Notes under the pieces: generated by a model
Database searches by the model: none
Seen by the model: the letters and a program-made list of their open reading frames with translations, nothing else
Told to the model about the DNA's origin: nothing
Shown: positions 1-6,648 of the stretch, piece after piece
Layout: the number at the start of each line of letters is the position of its first letter
Numbering within the stretch: the stretch's first letter is position 1
Made by a program: the position numbers and the translations under genes
Origin: Deltaproteobacteria bacterium
GTDB lineage: Bacteria > Desulfobacterota > DSM-4660 > Desulfatiglandales > HGW-15
Length of the DNA: 13,644 bases
Direction: 5' to 3'
Assembly: GCA_016926135.1 (NCBI GenBank)
Contig: JAFGPH010000499.1
Location: 1-13,644 of the forward strand

Positions 1-115
1 GAGTACACATATATCCGGCCAGGAGCCGCCCTTTTTCTTGAAGGGATTGGGCGTACTCATGGGGATTCGCGGTGATGCGGCGAAATAGCTCAATGATTGC
101 ATCCGTGCTTTTCAT
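1..115 (-). CDS. 2-hydroxyacyl-CoA dehydratase / BcrC-HgdB-type subunit, N-terminal part (cut by window edge)
   Basis: Only the first 38 codons are present; the gene runs off the left edge. Translation begins MKSTDAIIELFRR and reaches AGYMCT at residues 33-38. A short helical N-terminus followed by a G-Y-x-C segment is how the smaller subunit of the 2-hydroxyacyl-CoA dehydratase / benzoyl-CoA reductase family usually begins; the Cys (residue 37) sits at the family's conserved early cysteine position. The ATG lies 6 nt after the stop of the 438-aa gene, and a GAGGG Shine-Dalgarno overlaps that stop, so the two are translationally coupled. Family members form a two-subunit component that carries a [4Fe-4S] cluster and receives low-potential electrons. 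The assignment rests on 38 residues plus the neighbour, so the family is likely but the substrate is unknown. Confidence 0.6.
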   Translation of the reverse strand, partial: MKSTDAIIELFRRITANPHEYAQSLQEKGRLLAGYMCT

Positions 116-121
116 CGTCCC

Positions 122-1438
122 TCACGCGCCTCCTCTCTTGTGCGCTTCCATCAGATGTACGAACAACTCTGTTTTGCGTTTGGCGCCGGGTATATCCATT
201 TTCCGGACATCCACCGTTTCGGTGTCGTATTCTACGGTCGGAAGCTCGTTCTTGAAGATCCGCTGCATCGCTATATAACCGTTCCTGAAATCCGTTTCAC
301 AACTGCGGGTAGGGGCCAGCAAAAGCCCGTCCGCGTTAAATTCCGAAACCATTGCCCTCGCCATCTGTTCCAGTGCCCAGTAGGATCTCACGCCTTGCCA
401 GGTGGGCCAACCCAGGACTATTTTGGCGAGCGCGGACAAGGCCTCTCTTCTGCTGCACAGATCCAGTGCGTCCACCCATGCAGGGTCGATGGGCTCCCAT
501 GACCATTTTCGATCTGCAAACCCCTTGAAATTGCCAGCCGTGCCGAATGTGTAAACCGAAGCGACAATCTCAGCCCCGGCGTCCCTAAGAATTCTCGCAA
601 TTTCCGGATGGCCATACGTATGTGCCAGTCCAAAATAGACGATCCGGAAGCGCTGATCTGTGACCACGCTCTGACCGGTTTCGACCATGTGTTGCACTTC
701 CTTATATAACGCTTCATATATCCGCACCGCTTCATCCGTTGTGCGGTCCACCATGGCCGGTGGGAACAGGGCGATCAATCGGCGCTCATCCAACGGTGCA
801 GGGGCATACATGTTCAGTGCACACACATTGCCCCATAGCACCAGCACCTTGATCTCGTTCCTGGCGGCCTGGATGAACGACTCATCCGAAAACTCCCTAC
901 CGGTCACCCTCTCGAGCCAGCGTATGCCATCCTCCATCTGGTCGCAGACGTAATCTACAATTTTACGGTCTTTCTCCGCGTTCCCCCCGCCGATCATATC
1001 GATGGGGTACATCGGTATGCCCCCCAGCCGCCTCGAGACCTCCTGGTACCACTTCGAATGCAGATTGCACAAATGCGTGGTCCAGATCAAATCCGGTTTG
1101 GGATATCCCTCCTTGATCGTTCCATCCGTAATCCCTATTCGGTCGCGAACCACTTCCCCTACGAAAAGTTTCAGGTAGCTACACGTGTGAAAACCCAATC
1201 CTGCAATTTCAGCAGCCGAAATATCCTCGCGGGCCTCTTCGGGAAATGTGCCCGCCGTCGACGCGGCGTGTGGCTCGCCACCGATGATGTACACATCCTC
1301 GCCCAATCCCTTTAGGGGAGCCAGCGGACTCCATGTAGAGCCCATGCAGCGAAGACCTTCCGTGGCATAAGCATAGTTCCTGTAGCAGGTGCTCTGGTAA
1401 TTCTTGAAGTCGCCCCATGCTTTTAAGGTATATGACAT
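122..1438 (-). CDS. 2-hydroxyacyl-CoA dehydratase / benzoyl-CoA reductase subunit B-like protein
   Basis: A 438-aa protein matching the dehydratase D-component / BcrB-type family in length and layout. The N-terminal half has Cys31 in RCMGSTWSPLA, then HTCSY (Cys86) and THLCNLHSKW (Cys124). The C-terminal half has the second flavodoxin-like segment FRIVYFGLAHTYGHPE (264-279) and the family hallmark ADGLLLAPTRSC (Cys380), followed by a P-T-V-E-Y-D-T-E-T-V-D-V-R segment (400-412), where the family usually has the conserved Asp and Arg. Family members bind [4Fe-4S] clusters by such cysteines and either dehydrate 2-hydroxyacyl-CoAs or reduce aromatic acyl-CoAs, using electrons from an ATP-driven activator. 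No activator gene is visible here. An AAGGAGGT site precedes ATG 1438. The partner subunit follows directly. Whether it is a dehydratase or a dearomatising reductase cannot be decided from sequence alone. Confidence 0.85.
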   Translation of the reverse strand: MSYTLKAWGDFKNYQSTCYRNYAYATEGLRCMGSTWSPLAPLKGLGEDVYIIGGEPHAASTAGTFPEEAREDISAAEIAGLGFHTCSYLKLFVGEVVRDRIGITDGTIKEGYPKPDLIWTTHLCNLHSKWYQEVSRRLGGIPMYPIDMIGGGNAEKDRKIVDYVCDQMEDGIRWLERVTGREFSDESFIQAARNEIKVLVLWGNVCALNMYAPAPLDERRLIALFPPAMVDRTTDEAVRIYEALYKEVQHMVETGQSVVTDQRFRIVYFGLAHTYGHPEIARILRDAGAEIVASVYTFGTAGNFKGFADRKWSWEPIDPAWVDALDLCSRREALSALAKIVLGWPTWQGVRSYWALEQMARAMVSEFNADGLLLAPTRSCETDFRNGYIAMQRIFKNELPTVEYDTETVDVRKMDIPGAKRKTELFVHLMEAHKRGGA

Positions 1439-1505
1439 CTCAACCTCCTTGCGTGGTGTCTCTAGGCTTTACTTGCCCCGCAGCTATTCAAGTTGTTTTC
1501 CAATT

Positions 1506-1546
1506 TGAATAGTATTCATTATAGTGCACCATCCTGACGAGGGCAA
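1506..1546 (-). promoter_or_regulatory. sigma70-type promoter with a palindrome over the start site
   Basis: Read on the minus strand, TTGCCC (1546-1541) is separated by exactly 17 nt from a perfect TATAAT (1523-1518). Immediately downstream of, and sharing one base with, the -10 is TGAATACTATTCA (1518-1506), a palindrome with 6-bp arms and one central base. The expected transcription start falls inside this palindrome, so a repressor bound there would block initiation. It would drive the dehydratase-type gene starting at 1438, leaving a leader of about 70 nt. The arm sequence resembles operators of some TetR-type acyl-CoA-responsive repressors, but the regulator is not identified. Confidence 0.6.
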
Positions 1547-1574
1547 GTTCTTTGTCAGGTCTGAATTCTGATTG

Positions 1575-1587
1575 TATGATATTCATA
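1575..1587. repeat. short palindrome TATGA-N3-TCATA
   Basis: Perfect 5-bp arms, TATGA at 1575-1579 and TCATA at 1583-1587, in the AT-rich stretch upstream of the promoter at 1506-1546. It could be a second regulator site, but chance occurrence in AT-rich DNA is quite possible. Confidence 0.2.
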
Positions 1588-1810
1588 ATGAACTAACATA
1601 TCAGATATTTAATATAATCTTGGATATGATTTGAGCTGGGTATTACTAAAATGAATTGCTTTCAATCCGGCGGTTTCAGGCCCGATCTCGGCCGCCGGTT
1701 CCGGGGACTCCGTCCGCAACGCGTCCACGTTTGTGTTGAACGAATTGCGGGTCCTTCACGGAATCCGGGATCTGCGCCGTCACGATTCTCCTCCTCCGAA
1801 GCCCTCTTTC

Positions 1811-1960
1811 AGCGAGATGATCTGCCTGGCAAGGCCGATCAGGACCCGGGGTGCCCTGGAGATCGGGCACAACGGTTCCTCGGAGATCGCCTGCACCGAG
1901 GCCGCCAAAGGGGGGATCATCGTGTTTCTGGAAAAGAGAAGGCCGGAATTCAAGAGGTGA
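1811..1960 (+). pseudogene. C-terminal remnant of an enoyl-CoA hydratase (crotonase) family gene
   Basis: In one plus-strand frame this stretch ends with GGIIVFLEKRRPEFKR and a TGA stop at 1958-1960. Crotonase-family proteins typically end with a T-E-D-x-x-E-G-x-x-A-F-L-E-K-R-x-P-x-F pattern, and here the preceding residues are SSEIACTEAAK. The upstream part of the same frame (ALEIGHNG, then SFSEMICLARP) loses clear resemblance, and no intact catalytic domain precedes it; codons before about 1811 look like non-family sequence. The piece is about 50 codons, against roughly 260 for a full gene, with no plausible start. It ends 10 nt from the convergent stop of the cysteine desulfurase gene. I infer a decayed gene end; the exact left boundary is a guess. 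Confidence 0.5.
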
Positions 1961-1969
1961 CGGGATCGC

Positions 1970-3187
1970 TCACAACGCGGTGATCTGGGCTATGGACTTT
2001 GCCGTGTAGTCCATTTGCTCGATGGTGTTGAAGTATCCCATGCTGAGTCGCACGGTGCCTTCCGGGTACGTATGCAGTGTCTGATGGGCCAGGGGGGCGC
2101 AGTGCAGACCTACGCGGACGAGGATGTCGTACTCTGACCGGAGTTCCTTCTCGGCGTGAGCCGGAGAGATCCCCTCCTCCATCCAGGCCAGGTTGATCGA
2201 TCCGCAGCCGGTTGGTTGGTGCCTTTCTCCGGCAGGAAGGACGCTGTCGAAGGTCACGGAAACGCAGGCGGTTTGCAGGTCGGCCTTGAGAGGGCCATAG
2301 ATCGTCAAGCCCTGCAGCGGAAAGAGGCCCTTGAGGAGAGCGGCGGTGAGGGTCTTTTCATGATCCCTGATGTTTGAAGTCCCTTGCCGGAGGATGAAGT
2401 CGACGGCCGCCCCCAACCCTGCGATACCCACGTTGTTCTGGGTTCCGCTCTCCAGGGCGTCGGGAAGGAAATCGGGCTGGACCGTCTTTTCCGACACGCT
2501 TCCGGTACCCCCCTGCTTCAGAGGACGCACCCTCAGCCCCTCTCGTATGTAAAGCCCCCCCGTTCCCTGAGGTCCGAGAAGGGCCTTGTGCCCGGTAAAG
2601 GCCAGGAAATCAATGCCGTCCGCCTCCACGTCAATGGGAAGGCATCCGGCGGTCTGGGCCGCATCGACGAGCAGCGGCACCTCCCCGATTCTCTCCCTCA
2701 CCGAGCGGATGTCCTGGATGGTGCCGCACACGTTGGAGGCGTGGTTCAGGATCATGAGGGCCGTATCTTTTCGGACGAGTTTCGGGAGCGCGTCCATGTC
2801 CAGAAAACCCTTCCGATCGCACGGGGCGATGCTGAGGCTGATCAGGGATCGGCGCTCCATTTCCTTGAGAGGCCGGATGACGGAATTGTGTTCCATCCCC
2901 GTGGTGATCACGTGATCGCCGGGATTGAGAAACCCCTGGATAATCGTGTTGAGGGATTCCGTCACATTCAGGGTAAACGCGATGCGACTCGGATCCCGGA
3001 TGTGGAAGAGCGTGGCCAGGCTCTCCCGCGCCCTCTGAACGATACGCCCGGCTTCGACCGACAGCCCATGCCCCGATCGACCCGGGTTGGCCCCCACCTC
3101 GTTCATGTAGTGGGCCATGGCTTCCAGGACCTGGGGAGGTTTGGGGAAGGAGGTTGCAGCGTTATCCAGATAGATGTAATCTCTCAT
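1970..3187 (-). CDS. cysteine desulfurase family protein (class V aminotransferase fold)
   Basis: A PLP enzyme of 405 aa starting MRDYIYLDNAATSFPKPP, which matches the usual N-terminus of this family. The frame stays open to an ATG at 3250, but the extra 21 residues look non-homologous, so I prefer 3187, although no good Shine-Dalgarno precedes it. In 405-aa numbering: EHNS His at 101, PLP-contacting Asp176 in LLVDAAQTAG, Schiff-base Lys201 in FTGHKALLGPQGTGG, and the sulfur-carrying Cys363 in RVGLHCAPLAH, followed by GTVRLSMGYFNT. Such enzymes take sulfur from cysteine as a persulfide for Fe-S clusters, thio-cofactors or selenium handling. Just before the Cys loop, about 20 residues (LPAGERHQPTGCG region, about 317-337) look longer than usual. 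It is divergent from the Fe-S protein gene at 3451; a supporting role in its maturation is only inference. Confidence 0.85.
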   Translation of the reverse strand: MRDYIYLDNAATSFPKPPQVLEAMAHYMNEVGANPGRSGHGLSVEAGRIVQRARESLATLFHIRDPSRIAFTLNVTESLNTIIQGFLNPGDHVITTGMEHNSVIRPLKEMERRSLISLSIAPCDRKGFLDMDALPKLVRKDTALMILNHASNVCGTIQDIRSVRERIGEVPLLVDAAQTAGCLPIDVEADGIDFLAFTGHKALLGPQGTGGLYIREGLRVRPLKQGGTGSVSEKTVQPDFLPDALESGTQNNVGIAGLGAAVDFILRQGTSNIRDHEKTLTAALLKGLFPLQGLTIYGPLKADLQTACVSVTFDSVLPAGERHQPTGCGSINLAWMEEGISPAHAEKELRSEYDILVRVGLHCAPLAHQTLHTYPEGTVRLSMGYFNTIEQMDYTAKSIAQITAL

Positions 3188-3307
3188 TGAATAGCGATAT
3201 GAACGGATTCGTGTTGATCTTGACGGCGATGCGACTTGGAAAGGATTCATAGCATCATCGACCCTTCAAGACAATGGGATTATCCGACCCTGATCCGGAC
3301 GGCAACA

Positions 3308-3360
3308 GGTGACGTGAAGAACCCGGCGGGAAGCGGATGCCCGGCAAAGGAGACGTCACC
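3308..3360. repeat. 8-bp inverted repeat in the divergent intergenic region
   Basis: GGTGACGT (3308-3315) and ACGTCACC (3353-3360) are perfect complements separated by 37 nt, which themselves hold a short CGGG/CCCG pairing (3327-3330 with 3340-3343). It lies between the divergent cysteine desulfurase and reductive-dehalogenase-like genes, about 90 nt before the latter. It could be a structured leader or a two-site operator. I do not recognise a known riboswitch consensus. Confidence 0.4.
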
Positions 3361-3435
3361 ATCGCCGGGAAGACGATTCATGCCTGCGCGGATACGCGGG
3401 CCTTTGCCGATGCCCGGTGTAAGGGTCTAGCGTAA
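3337..3435 (+). CDS. possible 32-codon reading frame upstream of the reductive-dehalogenase-like gene
   Basis: ATG at 3337 opens a 32-aa frame ending in TAA at 3433-3435, 15 nt before the next gene's ATG. It reads MPGKGDVTIAGKTIH, then a Cys-containing ACADTRAFADARCKG tail. Third codon positions are GC-rich like the neighbouring genes, and the composition looks protein-like. The Shine-Dalgarno is poor (GGGAAG, close to the ATG). It could be a leader peptide, a genuine small protein, or the tail of a lost gene; the in-frame sequence extends back only to a stop at 3310. I recognise no family. Confidence 0.3.
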   Translation: MPGKGDVTIAGKTIHACADTRAFADARCKGLA

Positions 3436-3450
3436 GGGGGGGACTGGAGA

Positions 3451-4629
3451 ATGATCAATCACAGGCGAGACAAAGCAAGGGTGGGGCATGCGGATCCTTA
3501 TCCCGTGCACACACTGAAAAGGGTGGATCGACCCACCACGCTGATCCTGGACGATCAGGTCCAGCGGGTGGACGAGCGGGAGAGCGGCTTCATGAGGGCG
3601 GGCCGGGGTGATTTCGGGCCTCGCCTCAAGAGGGAGTACTACCGGTTCGTGCAGAAGCATCCCCTTTCCAATGCCATCGTGAACATGGGCTTCCATCTCC
3701 GGAAGGTGGTGGATGGAGAGGCGGCCTCCGGAACCGGACCATTACCCGATGACCCCGCGGTGATTGCAGGTCACATCAAGGAGGTGACCTACTTTCTGAG
3801 GGCCGACTTGGTCGGGATCTGCCGGTTGCCTCCCTATGCCGTCTACTCCCACGGGGCATGGCACGGCGGTTTCGAGATTGAACTCAACCACCAATACGCC
3901 ATCGCCATTCTGGTCGATCAGGACACGAGGACGGAGGCGGCCTTTTCCGGGAGGGACTGGATCAGCAACTCCATGAGCTTCATGTCCTACACCCATTCCG
4001 GGTTCATCGCGTGCATCCTGGCGGATTACATCCGACAGCTCGGCTACCCTGCAAGGGCCCATCATGCCCTCAACTACCATGTGGTGGTCCCGCCCATCCT
4101 GCTCTGGGCCGGCCTGGGGGAGATGTGCCGGATCGGGGACATCGTCCTGAACCCCTTTCTGGGGCCACGCTTCAAGGCGGCGATCGTGACTACGGATCTT
4201 CCTATGGCGGTGGACAAACCGATCGACTTTGGCCTCCAGGATTTCTGCAGCAAGTGCGGAAAGTGCGCCAGGGAGTGCCCCTCGGGTGCCATCAGTCGCG
4301 GGGACAAGGTGATGCAAAACGGTTATGAGAAGTGGCCCAATGATGTGGAAAAGTGCACTTCCATGAGGGTGGGGAACAAATTCGGCTCAGGCTGCGGGAC
4401 GTGCATCAAGGTGTGTCCCTGGAGCAAACCCTATACCCCTTTCCACAGGGCAGTCAACTGGACCATGAGGCATGTGCCCATGGCGAGACGGTTCGGCGTC
4501 TGGGGTGATGATCTTATGGGCTACGGGAAGCCTGACAACAACAAGAAATGGTGGTTCGATCTCGAATGGGTGGAGGGCAGACTCCGGATACCGCGCCAAA
4601 AGGGAGAAATGGATCATGACGATTTCTGA
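3451..4629 (+). CDS. cytoplasmic reductive-dehalogenase-family protein (corrinoid fold, two [4Fe-4S])
   Basis: A 392-aa protein with the C-terminal double-cluster pattern of reductive dehalogenases and the related epoxyqueuosine reductase group. Cluster one is CSKCGKCARECP (Cys266, 269, 272, 276); cluster two is Cys302 plus CGTCIKVCP (Cys315, 318, 322). The central region 105-260 has the family's YFLRADLVGICRLP and a conserved GYPARAHHALNYHVV stretch followed by a GLGEMCRIGDIVLNPFLGPR segment, as in the cobamide-binding nitroreductase-like fold. There is no twin-arginine signal and no membrane-anchor gene (RdhB-like) beside it, so it should be soluble and cytoplasmic rather than a classic respiratory enzyme, and it is shorter than typical RdhA precursors. 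Start: GGAG 2 nt before ATG 3451, with a G-run further upstream. Its substrate is unknown; dehalogenation is not demonstrated by family membership alone. Confidence 0.78.
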   Translation: MINHRRDKARVGHADPYPVHTLKRVDRPTTLILDDQVQRVDERESGFMRAGRGDFGPRLKREYYRFVQKHPLSNAIVNMGFHLRKVVDGEAASGTGPLPDDPAVIAGHIKEVTYFLRADLVGICRLPPYAVYSHGAWHGGFEIELNHQYAIAILVDQDTRTEAAFSGRDWISNSMSFMSYTHSGFIACILADYIRQLGYPARAHHALNYHVVVPPILLWAGLGEMCRIGDIVLNPFLGPRFKAAIVTTDLPMAVDKPIDFGLQDFCSKCGKCARECPSGAISRGDKVMQNGYEKWPNDVEKCTSMRVGNKFGSGCGTCIKVCPWSKPYTPFHRAVNWTMRHVPMARRFGVWGDDLMGYGKPDNNKKWWFDLEWVEGRLRIPRQKGEMDHDDF

Positions 4630-4674
4630 TGGATCGGCCCCGGTGCGATAGCGGTCAACGGAGAAAGATGCGAT

Positions 4675-4692
4675 GTGGTCCTGAGAGACCAC
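4675..4692. repeat. 6-bp hairpin GTGGTC / GACCAC
   Basis: GTGGTC (4675-4680) pairs with GACCAC (4687-4692) over a 6-nt loop, about 45 nt after the reductive-dehalogenase-like stop. No T-run follows, so it is not a clear intrinsic terminator. Confidence 0.3.
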
Positions 4693-4756
4693 CCCCCAAG
4701 GCCCCTGACGAGCCGGGTAGTTTGTGAACGTATTTGTGAGCCACGACAACAGGGTA

Positions 4757-4795
4757 TTGAGGCAAAGCGCGTCCTGAAGTAAGATGACCTTCAGG
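4757..4795 (+). promoter_or_regulatory. candidate promoter with a hairpin before the kinase gene
   Basis: TTGAGG (4757-4762), 17 nt, then TAAGAT (4780-4785) is a moderate sigma70 match (4 of 6 in each box). A perfect 7-bp inverted repeat, CCTGAAG (4773-4779) and CTTCAGG (4789-4795), straddles the -10. This could be an operator. The kinase ATG is about 50 nt downstream. Both matches are modest, so the call is tentative. Confidence 0.3.
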
Positions 4796-4842
4796 GGTAT
4801 TCTCCGACGCCCCGAGACCCCATTCTGCGCCGGGAGGTTGCG

Positions 4843-6615
4843 ATGAACTCAGAGCCTGAACGAAGAAAGCATCCCAGGATGCCTCATCCCGATCTCCCGG
4901 TCGCCATCATTCATCCTGAAAGCAGGCCTGGGGGAGGAAAGGGCCGGCCGCGAAAGGATCTCGACACGGTGTTTGTGAACGTGGTTGATTCGAGCGAGGG
5001 CGGCGTCCTTCTGAGTTCCTTCATTCCTTTGGAGGTGGGCTCCGCCTTTGAAATGGTTTTCCCGGTGTCCGGGCAGAAGGCCTGGCGCAGTGCGACCTGC
5101 AGGGTGGTATCGGTGCGGGGCAAGGAAGAAATGCCGGGGCAGTCTCTCGTGGGGGTCCGATTCGAGATTCCGGGAAAAGCCGGGAGGAATAGACCGGTTC
5201 GCCGGAAGCGGGGTGGGCGGGGGATGGATCCGGAAGATCTGGAATTCCTCCTGGGGACCCCGCTTGTTGACTACATTTCACAGGAGGCGCGGTGCCCGCT
5301 TTTGAGCCATCTGAGCAGAAAGAGGGTCAGGGCCGGGAAGAGGTTGATGGCGCAGGGTGAGCAGGGAGATAGCCTCTTCATCATCCGTCGGGGGACATGC
5401 CTGGTGAGTATTGAGAAGGAAGGGCTTCTTCATCCCGTAACACGGCTCCAGCCCGGGGAAATCGTGGGCGAAATGGCCATCCTGACCGGCGAGCCCCGGT
5501 TCGCCCATGTGGACGCGGAAACCGATATGGAGCTCTGGGGCATCAGCAGGAAAGATTTCGATCCATTGTGTGAAAGGCACACGGAACTCAGGAACTTCCT
5601 TACCGGACTGATTACCCGTCGATTCTCCTCGGAGGGTTTTACGCCCGACCGGACCGTCGGGAGGTACGTGATTCACGACATGATCGGCAAAGGGGGATGG
5701 AGTTTCGTCTACAGAGGATTTCACAGCAGTCTCAACATGCCCGTTGCAGTAAAGATGCTCAAGCACGACATGGCCATGAATGCCGATTTTCTGAAGAGAT
5801 TCCGTGATGAGGCGAAGATCATCGCCCGGCTCAACCACGACAACATCGTCAAGGTCTACGACATCGAAGAACTTTTCAGGACGATCTTCGTGGTGATGGA
5901 ATACGTGGACGGAGTCCCACTCAGTCACATCCTGAAGAAGATGGTCAGGTTGCCCCCGCCGGCGGCCCTCGGTATCCTTCTGGATGCCTGCGCAGGGCTT
6001 TCGTATGCCCACAGACAGGGGATCATCCACCAGGACATCAAACCCGCCAACCTCTTTGTCCAGCCGAACAACCGGGTCAAGATCATGGATTTCGGCCTGG
6101 CATGCGCCCCGGGTACCGCGCGCCCAGCCCTTCAGGGAACCTTTTTCTATATGTCACCGGAGCAAGTTCGGGGAGAACCGGTGGATGAACGCAGCGACAT
6201 CTACTCCCTGGGCATTACCGCCTTCGAGATGATCACGGGTCGGCGACCCTTCCCTCGGGGCAGTGTCGTGGAGGCGCTTTCCTCCCAACTCGACCAGGAT
6301 ATCCCTGATCCAGGCGGCCTTGTTCCAGACCTGCCGATTGAGATGCGTGATTTTCTACTGCGATCCACGAGCAAAAAGAAGATGGAGCGTTACCGCAGTG
6401 TTGAGGAGATCCTGGGTGAACTGGAACCGCTGGCCGACAGGATGGGTGTTCAGGCAGGACCCTGGACCCAGGAGCAGCGAAAAATGATGAGCCTGTTCCT
6501 GTTCTACAGCGAAGAGCACCAGCTGACTCTCAAACGGCTGGTGGAGGAGTTCGGCAATGAACTCAAGGCAATCGGTGCTGACCTGAGGGCTGCAGAGTTC
6601 AAAGACCTCTCATGA
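4843..6615 (+). CDS. PilZ - cyclic-nucleotide-binding - Ser/Thr protein kinase fusion
   Basis: A 590-aa signalling protein with three domains in order. Residues 1-115 are PilZ-like: R8xxxR12 (ERRKHPR) and D49xS51xxG54 (VVDSSEGG), the two motifs that bind c-di-GMP. Residues about 130-262 form a cyclic-nucleotide-binding domain, with the phosphate cassette GEIVGEMAILTGEPRFA (205-221, Arg219). Residues about 272-530 are a Hanks-type kinase: glycine loop GKGGWSFVY (282-290), Lys304, Glu323, catalytic loop HQDIKPAN (396-403, Asp398), DFG at 417-419 and SPE at 438-440. The usual Arg before the catalytic Asp is Gln397, a non-RD form, so activity may not need activation-loop phosphorylation. A helical tail (540-590) follows. 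No membrane segment is seen, so it is cytosolic. GGGAGG precedes the ATG. Ligand binding is inferred from motifs. Confidence 0.9.
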   Translation: MNSEPERRKHPRMPHPDLPVAIIHPESRPGGGKGRPRKDLDTVFVNVVDSSEGGVLLSSFIPLEVGSAFEMVFPVSGQKAWRSATCRVVSVRGKEEMPGQSLVGVRFEIPGKAGRNRPVRRKRGGRGMDPEDLEFLLGTPLVDYISQEARCPLLSHLSRKRVRAGKRLMAQGEQGDSLFIIRRGTCLVSIEKEGLLHPVTRLQPGEIVGEMAILTGEPRFAHVDAETDMELWGISRKDFDPLCERHTELRNFLTGLITRRFSSEGFTPDRTVGRYVIHDMIGKGGWSFVYRGFHSSLNMPVAVKMLKHDMAMNADFLKRFRDEAKIIARLNHDNIVKVYDIEELFRTIFVVMEYVDGVPLSHILKKMVRLPPPAALGILLDACAGLSYAHRQGIIHQDIKPANLFVQPNNRVKIMDFGLACAPGTARPALQGTFFYMSPEQVRGEPVDERSDIYSLGITAFEMITGRRPFPRGSVVEALSSQLDQDIPDPGGLVPDLPIEMRDFLLRSTSKKKMERYRSVEEILGELEPLADRMGVQAGPWTQEQRKMMSLFLFYSEEHQLTLKRLVEEFGNELKAIGADLRAAEFKDLS

Positions 6616-6648
6616 GCCGCGGAAGACTCAATGAAAGCCTTTCTCGCA

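Noticed and set aside
1651..1983. 110-codon plus-strand frame between the promoter and the desulfurase gene
   Set aside because: Arg-rich, no domain, and in a different frame from the crotonase-like tail, which explains the coding signal there better.
2384..3190. 268-codon open frame antisense to the cysteine desulfurase gene
   Set aside because: The minus-strand gene has a full set of PLP-enzyme motifs, while this frame shows no family pattern.
3300..3440. Cobalamin riboswitch before the reductive-dehalogenase-like gene
   Set aside because: The corrinoid link made it worth looking for, but I could not find the conserved B12-box or the expected multi-stem core on either strand.
4675..4692. 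Hairpin after the reductive-dehalogenase-like gene as an intrinsic terminator
   Set aside because: The stem is only 6 bp and is followed by C/A-rich sequence without a T-run, so I list it only as a hairpin.
5278..6030. 250-codon open frame antisense to the kinase fusion
   Set aside because: It lies entirely within the well-supported kinase/CNB coding region and shows no domain.
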